Origin: Nitzschia sp. DOCU1
Lineage: Eukaryota; Bacillariophyta; Bacillariophyceae; Bacillariales; Bacillariaceae
NCBI GenBank assembly: GCA_951394045.1
Contig: OX595985.1
Location: 5,792,311 to 5,856,310, forward strand
Reading direction: 5' to 3'
Length of the DNA stretch: 64,000 bases
The notes beneath the pieces were generated by a model. That model was not told where the DNA came from. It saw only the letters and a list, made by a program, of their open reading frames with translations, and did not search any database. A program made the translations under genes and the position numbers. The stretch's first letter is position 1. Each line of letters opens with the position of its first letter. Positions 38,767 through 50,344 of this stretch are shown in pieces.

Positions 38767-39453
38767 TCAGTTGCTCTGCGGCGGGTTGTGGTTGATTTTC
38801 TGGTTGTTGTGGAGCACTAGTTTTTTAGGACCCACAGGAACCAATAGTGACAACGTACCGTCATCTTGAAGGACGACACTTGCCCCAGTCAATGTCATTT
38901 GTCGGGCGTGGGAAAGAACAAAGTTAAGGAGCTCGACGAAAATGGGCGAATGCTGTTCAAGCTGCGCCTGCAGAGACTTGAGGTGGTGTTTGTAGAGAGC
39001 TCTTTTCGGATATTCTTTCTCCTGGCCGGTGTGGTGGATTTGGGGCTCTTGCGGATGGGTGGTTTTGGTTTGGTGACAGAAAAAAAAGTGTCGAGGGAAT
39101 GCTGTTTCCCTTGTTTGACCTCTTTCTTGGCTTCCCGTTTAACCTTCTTTGCTTGACGCTCTTCGAATTTATAGGATTCGAATCGTTCACGGGGAGTCTG
39201 CATGGGGGGGTAACTTGTTCAGGTAGAGGTGGCACTGGGGGCAATGGCAATCTTTCACCTTGTGTTCGACAATGACACGAGGGTCGTAGGATGGGTGGAT
39301 GAGACATCGTGTGAACTCAACGGGGGAGGTGGTGGTTTCAGGGGAAGAATCCATGGTAAAAAGCAGGAAATTGACAACAATGTTGTCATTGTGTGGAGAG
39401 GAGATTTGAAACAAAAATGAAGATGGACTAAATTTGCTGTGGGGCAATGACAA
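38767..39453 (-). pseudogene. Gene split into three frames at two homopolymers
   Basis: Three coding-like segments follow on the minus strand. First, 39453-39210: a start region ending in CHCPQCHLYLNKL, a CxxC-type motif. Second, after a run of seven C, 39203-39085: ERFESYKFEERQAKKVKRE, basic. Third, after a run of eight T, ~39080-38767: ALYKHHLKSLQAQLEQHSP and LLNFVLSHARQMTLTG. Each switch falls on a homopolymer, so either two indels inactivated the gene or the assembly is wrong at both places. The product would be a ~225-residue basic protein with a possible zinc-binding N-terminus. No family is recognised. Confidence 0.5.
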
Positions 39454-41047
39454 GCGGGCATACCCCCCCCCCCCCCCACGTAGCTAGCTCAAGTTTTATG
39501 AAGAAAAAAGGGGGGGAAAAGAAGGAAAAGAATTCGAAACCAAATGACCGCCTTTAAACGAGCATAATTACTACCAAACAATGTATTTTAACGACCAATT
39601 TAGCAAGGCAAAAAATGGCGTGCCAGCGTGCGCGCATTCATGCCATTTTGGCCTGCTGCCGTACAGTATGAGTGCGGATCTTTCGGCCACAAAACCACAA
39701 TGACGGCGTCGACGATTGCAAGTGCTGTAGTAAGTATTTGTTACCGCCGTTTGTTGCAATCGCTCAACCACTCATCGAAGCCTATTCGAGCTGCTTCTCT
39801 GGTTATTACAGCTCGTTTTAGCGGAGAATGATTCTAATTTCACGAGGCAAGGATTGATGAAATTCCTCGTCGACCAACGAGGTTGTTGATGCGGTTATCG
39901 CTCGTTAGAGGACGATTCAGAAGGATCAAACCAGGCAAGTTCTCGTTCGTGTTATTATAGATACGTCTATTGTTTTGGATCTTTTGTAAAGCGCTCATTC
40001 GTGACGCTAACGCCGCCTTTATTTTTATTGCATCTTTGTCTTCTGGCTCCTATTATCATCTTCGGATGCTGCCTTTGGTTTGCCGATCGATTTCAAAGAC
40101 ACTGGAAAGGACACTGGAGACGATGGAAAGGTCGTGGGACTCTACAATCAACCATCTTGGTGGTACCATCGTCGGCTCTTAGCGGGATGCTCTGGAAAGT
40201 CTGCGACTGTGTTGTTAGACGATGGTCAATTTTCGAAAAAGAATGTTCTACAATCATTCTGACGGGGTTTCTAGGGTGGTGGTAGTCTTCCACTATTCCT
40301 CTTCCTCTGTCGCGGGTACTGCAAGTGGTATGAATAGTACATCCCGCTTTTGATGTAGAACGACTCGTATTGGGGCAGTCAGAGAGCCTCGGCTGAGGGA
40401 ACAACAAAAACGACTTTGAGAACCCAATAGCGGACAAATTATATTCAAAGAGCTGTATTTGTAGACCTCTAAACGTAGGAACATCTTGGAATAGGAATAG
40501 CTAGACGAAGTGTGGTGTGATATGGATTTTGACCGTATCATACAGTGCACTTATCACACGACAATTGCTAATATTACGAGAATACTAAGTAGCCGAGATT
40601 GATTGCTACGAACCTATAAACCTGGCAGCGCCGGGCTATGGTAGTGAACTATATATCCTCAAAATCTCAGCACCGTAGTCGTTCTATAGCTAAATCTAGT
40701 TGCAAAATGCTCAACCCCCCTCTTTTGGGCTGTTTTGGAAGCTTTTCGCGCGATGTCTCGTGTTAAGAGTTTTTGGATTTGCGGGATTTTTGGTGGCTAA
40801 ACGAGGCAGGTTTTGGAAACTTATTTCTTCATTTCGCATTTCCGGCGCCTTTGTGTCAAGACCCTAGCAGTTTATTCCGGAACCCTAGCAGCTTATTACG
40901 AAAAAAACTTGAAAAGAGGGCTCTTTTGGACGGAAACAGCGTAGTTCTGTCAAGACCCTACCAAGTACTACCTACGTGGCCGACGGTTGGCCGACTGCCA
41001 ACAAGCGGGCTAGTGGGCGAGGTAGCGGGTCGGATAAGTCAAGGATA
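39454..41047. other. Spacer; homopolymers and weak ORFs
   Basis: A 16-base C run near 39463-39478 is followed by purine-rich sequence. Overlapping ORFs at 40001-40285 have a hydrophobic start but no recognisable domain. 40840-40970 has a repeated GTCAAGACCCTA and TTATTCCGGAACCCTAGCAG-like pattern. No gene can be supported. Confidence 0.4.
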
Positions 41048-41380
41048 GTTGGTTCCTGATCGGCATTAATGAAAACAATGTGATCTATTTTAATCTATTG
41101 AGTCTAAGAGACTGACTCGACCGTGACTGTAATTTGGTTACCGAGCCGCATTGTTGTGTGTGTGTGTGGGGGGGGGGGAATCGGAGGGGCGAAGCGAGTT
41201 GGTTCCTGATCAGCATTGATTACCGGTGTGGTCGAGTTTAATCTCTTGAGTCTAAACGACTGAGACGACCGTGACTGAATTTTGGTTCCTGAACTGCATG
41301 GATGTTGCAGGTAGGGGATCAAATGGGTCGAAGCAAGTTCGTTCCTGATCAGCATTGCTTACCGGTGGGGCACCTGAAAC
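41048..41380. repeat. Diverged tandem repeat, ~140-150-bp unit
   Basis: Three units begin near 41048, 41198 and 41337 with GTTGGTTCCTGATC and share TTTAATC..TTGAGTCTAAACGACTGA and GACCGTGACTG. A G-run of ~10 follows a GT microsatellite near 41165. A further partial unit with the GTCTAAACGACTC block is at 42851-42910. Confidence 0.65.
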
Positions 41381-41730
41381 ATGGCGGTGGACTTTTTTGG
41401 GAGGTTTGGAGGAATGTGATGCTGGTGGAAGGGACACTCCGATGACGTAGGGCTTGTTCTTCGCGTTAAAAATCAACGAATCATTATCCTCAGAACTAGT
41501 ATTTTTAACGCAAAGAACAATATGGACGTCATCCAATGCGCGAATTCCGCGCACAAGCTCATAACCTGAATGGCGCCGAATGAATCGAATCGATCGACTC
41601 ATGCAAATGCGCGCGCCGCCGCCGACACAATTGATCCATTATTGTTACTACTGAGCGAAATCCATTGCACACATTTTATGATACATTATGTTCCCCTTAA
41701 ACATACAATCCCTGTAGCCTCAACGGCATA

Positions 41731-42695
41731 CTACAGTAGGGTTACAATAGCACTACTACCGGTCTTACACTTTATTTTGGCAATGGTCCCGACCCCAGAA
41801 TGCAGTTCGCCCTCGACAGTCAACCCTGCCGCAATTCTTGCATGTTCGTGGTGGATGGCAGCTACGGATAGTTCTTCTACCTGGCTATCAAGAACAAGCA
41901 TACCAGAAACAGCTTCCAGCTTTTTGTTTTCTTCATTGATTTGTTTGGCTTCCTCTTGACAACGAAGACATATATACCGAAGTGATATAATGTGGTAGGG
42001 TGGTTCATACAATCCAAGAACAGTGCGAGATAAATGCTCCTCAGATCCACGCATACCATGGGTGGAAACATGGTTTCCGCATCCATTAGGACACAGAAAT
42101 GTACCAAATCATTCGTCAAGTAGCCATATAAAGATATCACGATAGTAGCCTTCATCACTACCGGCTATCTCAAGCTTCTTGCACAATGCAGAAGCTTGAT
42201 GTGCCCGGATCCACCAATTCCCGCCTTTTATCGTTGCCAACAGCCATCTGTCGAGTACTTCTTGGGATGTTTTGTTGAGTTCTTTGGAGAGACGTTCATA
42301 AATTGCTTGAATAAATAGTGACATGGGACTTGCACCATCTTCTTCCAGATCTTCAAAAATTTGTTCAATTTCAGTCTCCGACAATTCCTCATCTTCATGG
42401 TCTTGAAGAAGTTGTTCCTCGGTGTCAGCATCACAGGTGGACAACATGGAGTCCTTGTGTTTGTCGCCATCATATAAGAAGCAATCCTCTCGGACTATTT
42501 CTTCTATTGGGGCTCTTCTATTGGGGCTACCGGTGCTGCTCCAACATCTTGTTCGGGTATGCCACTCTGCAGAAAGGCACGCATTGAAGTTTGCTGCTTT
42601 TGCTTGTTTTTCTTATCTGCATCTCGCTTGGCCTGTGCCAATTTCTTCTCATCGTCTGTCTTTTTAGTGCCATAAGGGCGTCCAGACCGTGGCAT
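41731..42695 (-). pseudogene. DUF6729-like transposon-type protein gene, broken twice
   Basis: Start MPRSGRPYGTKKTDDEKK at 42695, a short Lys-rich linker, then 42447-42109 with an acidic part and WLLATIKGGNWWIRAHQAS, KKLEIAGSDEGYYRDIFIWL. The same frame continues past a TGA at 42109-42111 into LCPNGCGNHVSTHG and LRYICLRCQEEAKQ, a pattern of paired CxxC-like elements seen in DUF6729 proteins. A tandem 14-base duplication (GCCCCAATAGAAGA twice, near 42504-42535) shifts the frame between the first two segments. Removing one copy or reading Trp at the TGA would make the ORF continuous, so these look like two recent lesions. Function unknown. Confidence 0.6.
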
Positions 42696-43065
42696 GGTGG
42701 ATGGAGATTGATTATAGTGGATGGAGATTGGGTAAGGTAGTCAATAATGAATTGTGTAGACGAGGAGACTAGTTGAATTGCATTTGTGGCTCGGCGTCGT
42801 GGTAACCCGGATGTACGGCGCGTTTTCGACTCGCTTATGGCATAGGTGCCTACCGGTGTGGTCGAGTTTAATCTGTTGAGTCTAAACGACTCATTCGACT
42901 GTGACTGTTGGGGGACGCTACAATGTGGACAAGGTTTGGACTGATACTTTCGCCATTCGTTTGCTCTAATATTTACCACTGAGATATTTACTAGCAACAT
43001 TCGATCTACAAACAAAATTAGAACTTTTAACCTAACTCACTCTGGGTCTACTAATGGGGCGATGA

Positions 43066-43488
43066 TTACTCGCCCGAAGGGACACCACAGATACTCCCCA
43101 AACACGGGTGACCGTGGCATATGGCACCATGGCCCCATCCGTCCACTCGCCCTGTCCCCTTGTCCAAGACCCGTGTGCCAACCGGTACATCCTCTGCCGT
43201 CAACCAAACCGGGTAACCGCCGAGGTTGACCAACGTCGTCCTAAACCGATCCATCTGTGATCGCATCTGATCCAAGATACGCCTCGCCCTAGCTACTCGA
43301 ACGGCCGCCTCCCCTGTGGTTTCCCCCTTGGCCAACGCCAACTCCTCCATCACCAAACTATGCCATTCGACCAGTCGATCGAAACCCTGCAGCAGCTCAT
43401 CACGCTGCTCGCTCCTCCGCACCTCATTGACGGCCCGGGTATCGTCGGTCGTGCTCCTCAGATAGCTCCGTGGAGCTCGTCCCGACAT
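43066..43488 (-). CDS. Hypothetical 140-residue protein
   Basis: One open frame from ATG 43488. A helical Arg/Glu-rich region (LLQGFDRLVEWHSLVMEEL, AVRVARARRILDQMRSQMDR) precedes a Gly-rich C-terminus with Cys (ICHGHPCLGSICG). No domain is recognised. The next 250 bases hold a 17-base direct repeat, ACAGCCGTTGTGCTGCC, at 43541 and 43631. Could be a transposon ORF1-like protein; unproven. Confidence 0.35.
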   Translation of the reverse strand: MSGRAPRSYLRSTTDDTRAVNEVRRSEQRDELLQGFDRLVEWHSLVMEELALAKGETTGEAAVRVARARRILDQMRSQMDRFRTTLVNLGGYPVWLTAEDVPVGTRVLDKGTGRVDGWGHGAICHGHPCLGSICGVPSGE

Positions 43489-44274
43489 TTACTCAGTTGT
43501 TGCGTTACAGCTGTAGTGCTGTTGGTGAGTCTGACTTCTTGACAGCCGTTGTGCTGCCCCCGGTTTCCTTGCGGTTCAAGACGGGCCCCTGGTTTCTAAT
43601 GACGATTGTTGAATTTTCAACGGCACGTACCGACAGCCGTTGTGCTGCCCTTGTGAATTGCCTGTCCCTGTTTTCCTCCGTTTCCAGCAGCTGTCCTTGG
43701 ATTGCTGCTTGACTCCTCCCTGTCCGAATTTGTTTTTTGATCAATCAGTCGTCGGCAGTTATTAGACTTGCCTCTGCTCCGCAGTTGGCCTGTGATTTGC
43801 AGTTGTAAAGCGATTTAGGAACCAATCGGGAAGGTGGGTTGGTTCCTGAATCATGAAGTATGGGATTCAGCAACCAGGTTAAAAAAGGAGTTGGTTCCTG
43901 AATCGTGGGAGGAAGTTCAAAGAAAATTTGGGAGCAGGTCTTGTGGCAGGAGTCGTGAAAGGGGAAATTGGTCGATTACGTTGGGTTGCCAAGAATCAAC
44001 TTTGGCAATCGTCTCCTGGTACTGTTTCTACATACATATATGAAGGGTACACTTACTATGCAAGGGAAGCGGCACTGACTGTGCGCGCGGCGGCCGTATT
44101 CCTTACATGCCTACATACTCATTATGCCTAATACAATACATAGGCATGCTGGCCAATGGACTCATTTGACTTTCGATGGGACATGGTCATTCTTCATCCT
44201 CTGGCAAAAATCGTTTGTGGCTTTTGGGGCCCATAGGGCCATGAGTCATTTTGCAAAAATTGCTGCCTGCCGAC
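43489..44274. other. Spacer left of Copia D
   Basis: GGTTCCTGAATC-type short repeats near 43843 and 43894. No gene is supported. The last six bases, GCCGAC, are the left target duplication of Copia D. Confidence 0.5.
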
Positions 44275-44586
44275 TGTTTGATTACGTCATAACGACCGAG
44301 TATTTGAGAGCCATTCGAGTGAATCGGCTAACAGGACTCATGTCGGGACCCACCCGGTGGACTTTGAGCGGGCCGGTCAAACGGCACATAAAGCCAAAAA
44401 TACTGACGACACAATGGGTGGTCAGTGACGATCTAACGATAGTTCCTTCTACAAAAGGAAGTAATAGAGTAAGTGAAGGCTCTCCGGCGCCCCACAAACA
44501 CAACTTATAATTTGGCATTAGCAACGCTTTTGTTAATTTTACTACTTCGCCCGATAGCCGAGCCTGAGAACTCGACTATTTGTACA
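44275..44586 (+). repeat. 5' LTR of Copia D
   Basis: 312 bases, TG...CA ends, matching 49732-50043 with about seven differences. Confidence 0.9.
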
Positions 44587-44625
44587 CGCTTCCTCTGTGC
44601 TAATAGACGAAGATAGAACTGAAAG

Positions 44626-45594
44626 ATGGCTCGAGCAGGTACTCGAGGTGCAACAGCGAGGAGAGCAGCAGTTCAGCCCGCAGCAGTCGCTGGAAATCCA
44701 GTGCCGCCGGCAGTTCAACCACCGGCGCAAGCACCACCAGTTGTCCAGCAGGTGCAACTACCACCGCAGGTACAAGCACCGCAGGTACAACCGGAGCCAC
44801 AAATCCAACCACCAGTCGCTGTCGCAGCTCCAGTAGCGGCGGTCAATGCAGCAGCTCCGCCTGTCGCAAACGCACCAGCCATGAACCAAGCGGCGGCGGC
44901 AACTGGCACGGCTGGGGTCAGGCTCAGCTTGACTCCCGGGTTGTTGAAACCAGGGGTGCTGGATTATGACTCGACACAAGGCATCTCCCACTACAAAAAC
45001 GCAATCAAGAAATTCCAGGAGGAACTCTATGACGGAGGACCCGACGGATTCTTCCAATTCTTGAAAGCGATTGCAGAGAGGGCCAACGAGTTTGGATGGG
45101 ATGTTCCAGGAGGCATATTCTGGTATGTCCCAAGCTTGAACGAACCTCCAGTAAACATCCTGGAGAACTACGGACGACTCAACATCCAGAAGATTTACAT
45201 GGATGCCCAAGCGTGGATGGTCTCCCAGGGACGAATGGCACAGGACGACCGGATGCTATATGAGTGCATCCAAAACTCATTGACTGTGGGTGCGAAGACA
45301 AAGCTCAATATGCATCGTCAAGCCTACACCTTCATGCAAGGAGATCTCCGCATCCCTTGCGGAGTAACTTAATTGAAGCTCTTCATTCGGGAATCCTACC
45401 TCGATACACATGCGACGACCGGTATGATCAGGATGAAGCTAGGAAACTTGGCTGCTCAGATGTCAGTCCTTGGCAATGACATATCTCACTTACGTATTGA
45501 ATATGTTGATGATGACTTTAAGACCACTCCTAATCAAATTAGCGAAGTGGCTTATGTGTTACATTTACTCTATACTAGCGATCCTAACCCCTGA
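44626..45594 (+). pseudogene. Gag of Copia D, with internal stop
   Basis: ATG 44626, 40 bases after the 5' LTR. A Pro/Gln/Ala-rich N-terminus (~90 residues) is followed by a capsid-like region (FFQFLKAIAERANEFGWDV). A TAA at 45370-45372 interrupts it. The same frame continues with LFIRESYLDTHATTGMIR and LGNLAAQMSVLGNDI, normal for this gag type, so the stop is a mutation. The C-terminal RNA-binding part is missing. Confidence 0.7.
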
Positions 45595-45645
45595 TATTGC
45601 AAGTAGCGATGATCCCAACTACTACTATGTTCCCAAGTCCAAACG

Positions 45646-48600
45646 ATGAAAATGCGGGCGATTTTGGGAATTTTGATAGCCGGGATATTTTGTGTGAGCA
45701 GAAAGTTCAAGCCATACGAGACGACGTGGAAAGAACTCAAGACCAGGTCTAAATACAGGAAGGCAATCAGTGCCATAAGTATCGATGAGCCTATTTCCCT
45801 GGGTCGGAGAACTAACGGATCACTCGATATTTTCAACACAGTGGCCGAAAGGGAGACGAACTCAGAGGGAGAACCAATCCTTGTAAACGTGGCTAAGTTC
45901 GACTGCGATTCGGCAGCCATCGGCATTGATAACAGATGCAGTGCGTGCATATCGCACGACATCAGCGATTTCGATGGCCCCGTAAAGAAAGTCAATCGCT
46001 CAATTAAGGGATTCGGAGGTGAAAGCAAATTCGACGTGTACCAAGGAACTATCGTATGGCGTTGGTGCGATAATTTGGGCGCAGTGCCAAAGTTTCGTAT
46101 TCCAAACAGCTACTACATTCCGAAGGGACGGATGAGACTGCTAAGCCCCCAACATTGGGCAAAGACGCAGATAGGATCGCGCATGAAGAACGTCCTTGGA
46201 ACCGGCAAGACGACTACTGCTACTACAACGAACTTATTTTGGAACAATGGAAAGAACGAACTCGACGTCGCGATTGGAGAAAGAGACAACTGTGCAACGT
46301 TCTTTATGGCACCAGGCTTCAACAAGTTCTTGTGTTTTGCCACGTTGACTACGGCAAATCTATGGACGATCCCATCATGGCATGCGATACTCAAGTAGTA
46401 AGCGATGATGAGGATGACGACATTGATACATCGCCACCTCCTGAGCCACCAGCGCCTCCTAGGCAACGGTCAACTTGGTGGTCACGTATCACTGGTTTGC
46501 CCATCACTCGAGAGAGGGCTGAGGCGGAGGAAAAACAAGAACAAGAGGGCCCCACGTCGACCGTGTTCGACCTAGATGGACCAACGGCGACGGGGGAGCA
46601 AAGGCCAGTAGTAGTCGAAGAGGAAGAGGACAAGCAGCCTACAACGGCCGCTGCTCAACTACTCCGATACCACCAACGCTTCGGGCACATCAGCTTCGCC
46701 AAGCTTCAAAACATGGCCAAGCAGAACATTCTCCCAAGGGCATTGGCAGACTGCGCCGTGCCAGCATGCTGCGCATGCCTGTTCGCCAAGGCAACAAGAA
46801 GAAATTGGAGATCTAAGAGGAGACTCGACTGGACCACCAAGAACCAAGCGACTAAACCAGGTGAAGTCGTGTCGGTGGACCAACTAGTGTCCCCGACAAT
46901 GGGGTTGGTGGCACAAGGCCCTGGAAGACTGATGACTAAGCGCTACAAGTATGCTACGGTCTACGTCGACCAGTACTCTGGATACTCATACGTTTATCTG
47001 CAGAAAACAGCAAATGCCGAAGAGACGATAGCAGGGAAGAAAGCCTTCGAGGCAATGGCATGGCAGCATGGTGTAAAAGTAAATCTTACCACGCCGACAA
47101 CGGGCTATTTCGAGCAAATAAGTGGATTGACGAATGCAGAAACAGCCAGTAAGTCCTCACCTTCGCTGGAGTTAATGCTCATCATACCAACGGACTGGCC
47201 AAAAGAAGAATCAGGTCGCTCCAGGACCTGACTCGTTCCCAACTGATTCATGCAAACCGACGTTTGGCCGTACGCCATAAGAATGGCAAACGATGCAATT
47301 AACGAATCCCCTAATTTAAAATATAAGGAGGGACTTTCTCCGTTGCAGCTGTTTTCAGGTTCAACGGTGCAGACCCACACAAAGCACTGGATGCCTTTCG
47401 GGTGCCCGGTCTATGTGCTGGAGGATCAACTTCAGGGTGCATCACGCATCCATAACAAATGGGAGTACAGATCGAGAGTGGGCATATATCTTGGTCGTTC
47501 CCCAAACCATGGGCGAAACATTGCCATGGTGCTTGACCGAGTGACTGGTCTCGTATCACTGCAATTTCCCGTGGCGTTCGACCCGAGCTTCCGAACAGTT
47601 AAGGAAGACCGTTTTGATACCTCGTGGCAAATCAAGGCGGGTTTCCTAAGTGAAAGGAACGTTATCGGATATAAGACGAAGAAACGCGCTACGTCCGAGA
47701 CAATATTTATAAGGAACAATGCTACGGAGCCAGAGGGAGACCAAGCTAGTGCACAACAGAGCGCAAATCGGTCAAAGACGTCAGCTACAGCGAGTAACGC
47801 TGGAACCTCCCAAAGACAAGGGGAGAATCTCGAGATACCACCCGATGATAGCCAATCGGGAAACAACGAAACGCAGCCACTAGATGGCAACAGCATGGAA
47901 CAAGACGCCAGTCAAGGCCAATCTCCAAGCAAATCCCGAGCCGACAGGGACCAGCAGACTCTAACGCCAACGCAGAGGATCACGGATGTGATGGTGGCCG
48001 AGCTATCCAGGACCACTGCTGGGAATATAGATGGAGAAATTTACGTACTAGAGGCAATGTTCCCGGACTACGCCGGGAACGAGGAGATGGACCCACTACA
48101 AGTTTTCAAGGCAACTTCGGACCCGGACACGATGTATCTAAATCAAGCTATGAAGCAACCGGATGCACCAGAGTTCAAGAAGGCGATGCAGAAGGAGTGG
48201 GATGACCAGATCAACAACGGTAACTTCACCGTAATCCACCGATCGAAAGTTTGAGAGGGAGCGGCATTATTACCAGCTGTGTGGCAGATGAAATGCAAGC
48301 GCGACATCCGCACGCGCCATATTAAAAAGTATAAGGCGCGATTGAACATCGATGGATCGTGCATGAAGTACGGCCAACACTATGACCAAACTTATGCGCC
48401 GGTCGCGAGTTGGAACTCAATTCACACCGTACTAATAATGGCAGCGCTACACAAGTGGCACACAAAGCAAATCGACTACGTCCTTGCCTTTCCCCAAGCA
48501 CCTGTCGAGAGGGAGCTCTTCATGGAAATCCCCAAGGGCTTTCGGATCGAGCAAGGAAACACAAAAGACTATGTGTTGCAGCGACATAGAAACGTTTATG

Positions 48601-49684
48601 GCCAATGTCAGGCCTCCAGAGTCTGGAATAAGTATCTCACCGACATACTCATCAACAAGGTCGGCTTTCGGCAATCAAACGTCGACGAGTGTGTCTTCTA
48701 TCATGGGAACGTCATGTACGTGTTGTACACCGACGACTCGATACTGGCAGGCCCAGATGAAGAAGAGATCAACCAAGCGATCGAGGATATCAAGAGCGCA
48801 AAGCTCGATATCACAATTGAAGGTGACATACAAGACTTCCTTGGGGACGCAGCCGCATCTAATCGACCAAATACTACCAAATACTACAGGATTTGTCGAT
48901 GCCCGAGGGAACGGTGCCTAAGTCTACAGCAGCAGCGTCATCACGACTACTCTCAAGGCACTCAGGTTCGCAAGACTTTGACAACTCCTTCCATTACAGG
49001 TCTGTCATTGGAAAGCTTAACTACCTGGAGAAGGGGTCACGACCAGATATCGCTTATATCACGCACCAGTGTGCACGATTCTCGACTTGCCCTAAGAAGG
49101 AGCATGGCGAGGCGATATGATGGCTAGCCCGTTACTTAAAGGGAATGCAAAACAAGGGGATGATATTAAGCCCCAACAGCGAGCGAGGCCTCGAGGTGTT
49201 CGTCGATGCTGATTTTACGGGTAATTGGGATCCAGACGAGACGGAGGATCGAGACACCGCGCGATCACGACATGGTTACCTGATCATGTTCGCAGGATGT
49301 CCGATACTATGGAAGTCGCAATTACAAACGGAGGTCGCCCTATCAAGTACCGAGAGCGAGTACACAGGGCTCTCGTATGCATTACGAGACGCTATCCCAA
49401 TCATCAATCTATTCAAGGAGATGATGGAAGTTGGCATCCCGATCAAGTCGTCGAAAGCTCTGGTTCATTGCAAAGTTTTCGAAGACAACTCGGGTGCATT
49501 GGAAATCGCAAAGGTAGCCAAGTTCCGACCAAGGACAAAGCACCTAAATTGCCGACTCCACCACTTCCGTTCATACGTTGACAGCGAAGAGGTCTCGATC
49601 CACAAGATCGACACACTCGAGCAACCAGCGGACATACTGACTAAACCTCTAAACGAGGACGCAGTGGAGAGTTCCGCAAGATGA
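45646..49684 (+). pseudogene. Pol of Copia D, frameshifted and deleted
   Basis: The protease (AIGIDNRCSACIS at ~45915) is in one frame. GAG_pre-integrase (YHQRFGHISFAKLQ) and the integrase start (VSVDQLVSPTMG) are in another, and YHADNGLFRANKW then VNAHHTNGLAKRRIRSLQ in two more, around a TAA near 47145. The integrase C-terminus and RT resume in 47250-49127 with a TGA at 48252-48254 and YTDDSILAG near 48727. The RT thumb is partly deleted at ~48840. RNase H (VFVDADFTGNW, SSTESEYTGLS) runs to 49684. The acid D of the integrase second position is preserved, but the frame is not. Confidence 0.75.
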
Positions 49685-49731
49685 TAATGGGATGGTAAGG
49701 CGATTCACAACATAGCAATCAAAAGAGGGAG

Positions 49732-50043
49732 TGTTCGATTAAGTCATAACGACTGAGTATTTGAGAGCCATTCGAGTGAATCGGCTAACAGGACTCATGT
49801 CGGGACCCACCTGGTGGACTTTGAGCGGGCCGGTCAAACGGCACATAAAGCCAAAAATACTGACGACACAATGGGTGGTCAGTGACGATCTAACGATAGC
49901 TCCTTCTACAAAAGGAAGTAATAGAGTAAGTGGAGGCTCTCCGGAGCCCCACAAACACAACTTATAATTTGGCATTAGCAACGCTTTTGTTAATTTTACT
50001 ACTTCGCCCGATAGCCGAGCCTGAGAACTCGACTATTTGTACA
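49732..50043 (+). repeat. 3' LTR of Copia D
   Basis: Preceded by AAAAGAGGGAG and followed by the GCCGAC duplication. Confidence 0.9.
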
Positions 50044-50094
50044 GCCGACACTTTCGTTTCATTCCACTAGCTATTATATCTTTGCACTACAATC

Positions 50095-50340
50095 ATGAAC
50101 AATCTATTGGGCAATGTCTTGCAAGGCTTTCAGGATGAGCCTGACAGTAGTGAGGACGAAGACGATTTGCCGCTAAATTACATGGAACATTTCTTTCGTG
50201 AAATGGATAATATCAAGGCGGATATTGAATTTGTTGGTACAAGCACGAGATCCATTCGAGAATTACATGAACAAGCATTGAGTGCAGTCACCAACGCCGA
50301 AGAAGATGCTTTAAGCAAAAAGCTCAAACCCTTGATTTGA
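50095..50340 (+). CDS. Syntaxin-like N-terminal fragment
   Basis: 81 residues from ATG 50095. Acidic start, then MEHFFREMDNIKADIEFVG and IRELHEQALSAVTNAEEDAL, matching the start of the syntaxin Habc domain (a Phe-Phe-x-x-Met/Val-x-x-Ile-Lys opening and a Leu-x-x-x-x-x-x-Ala helix). The SNARE helix and tail anchor are absent. An abrupt stop at 50338 is followed by a different gene's sequence, so it is truncated, unless a spliced exon lies elsewhere. The Copia D LTR ends 51 bases before the ATG and probably took the place of its promoter. Full-length syntaxins act in vesicle fusion; this fragment cannot. Confidence 0.6.
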   Translation: MNNLLGNVLQGFQDEPDSSEDEDDLPLNYMEHFFREMDNIKADIEFVGTSTRSIRELHEQALSAVTNAEEDALSKKLKPLI

Positions 50341-50344
50341 AGCT

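Larger units (their letters stand above)
44275..50043 (+). mobile_element. Copia element D, decayed, with 312-bp LTRs
   Basis: Complete outline: LTRs 44275-44586 and 49732-50043 (TGTT...TTTGTACA), a GCCGAC duplication on each side (44269-44274, 50044-50049), and polypurine tract AAAAGAGGGAG directly before the 3' LTR. The LTRs differ at about seven positions by eye, so this insertion is older than A or B. Internal ORFs are broken by stops, frameshifts and a deletion, so it is no longer autonomous. Confidence 0.9.

Noticed and set aside
39463..39478. Telomeric or centromeric signal in the C run
   Set aside because: A simple homopolymer without a repeat unit.
40001..40285. Membrane protein gene
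   Set aside because: Three overlapping frames are open here, none with conserved motifs or a preferred composition.
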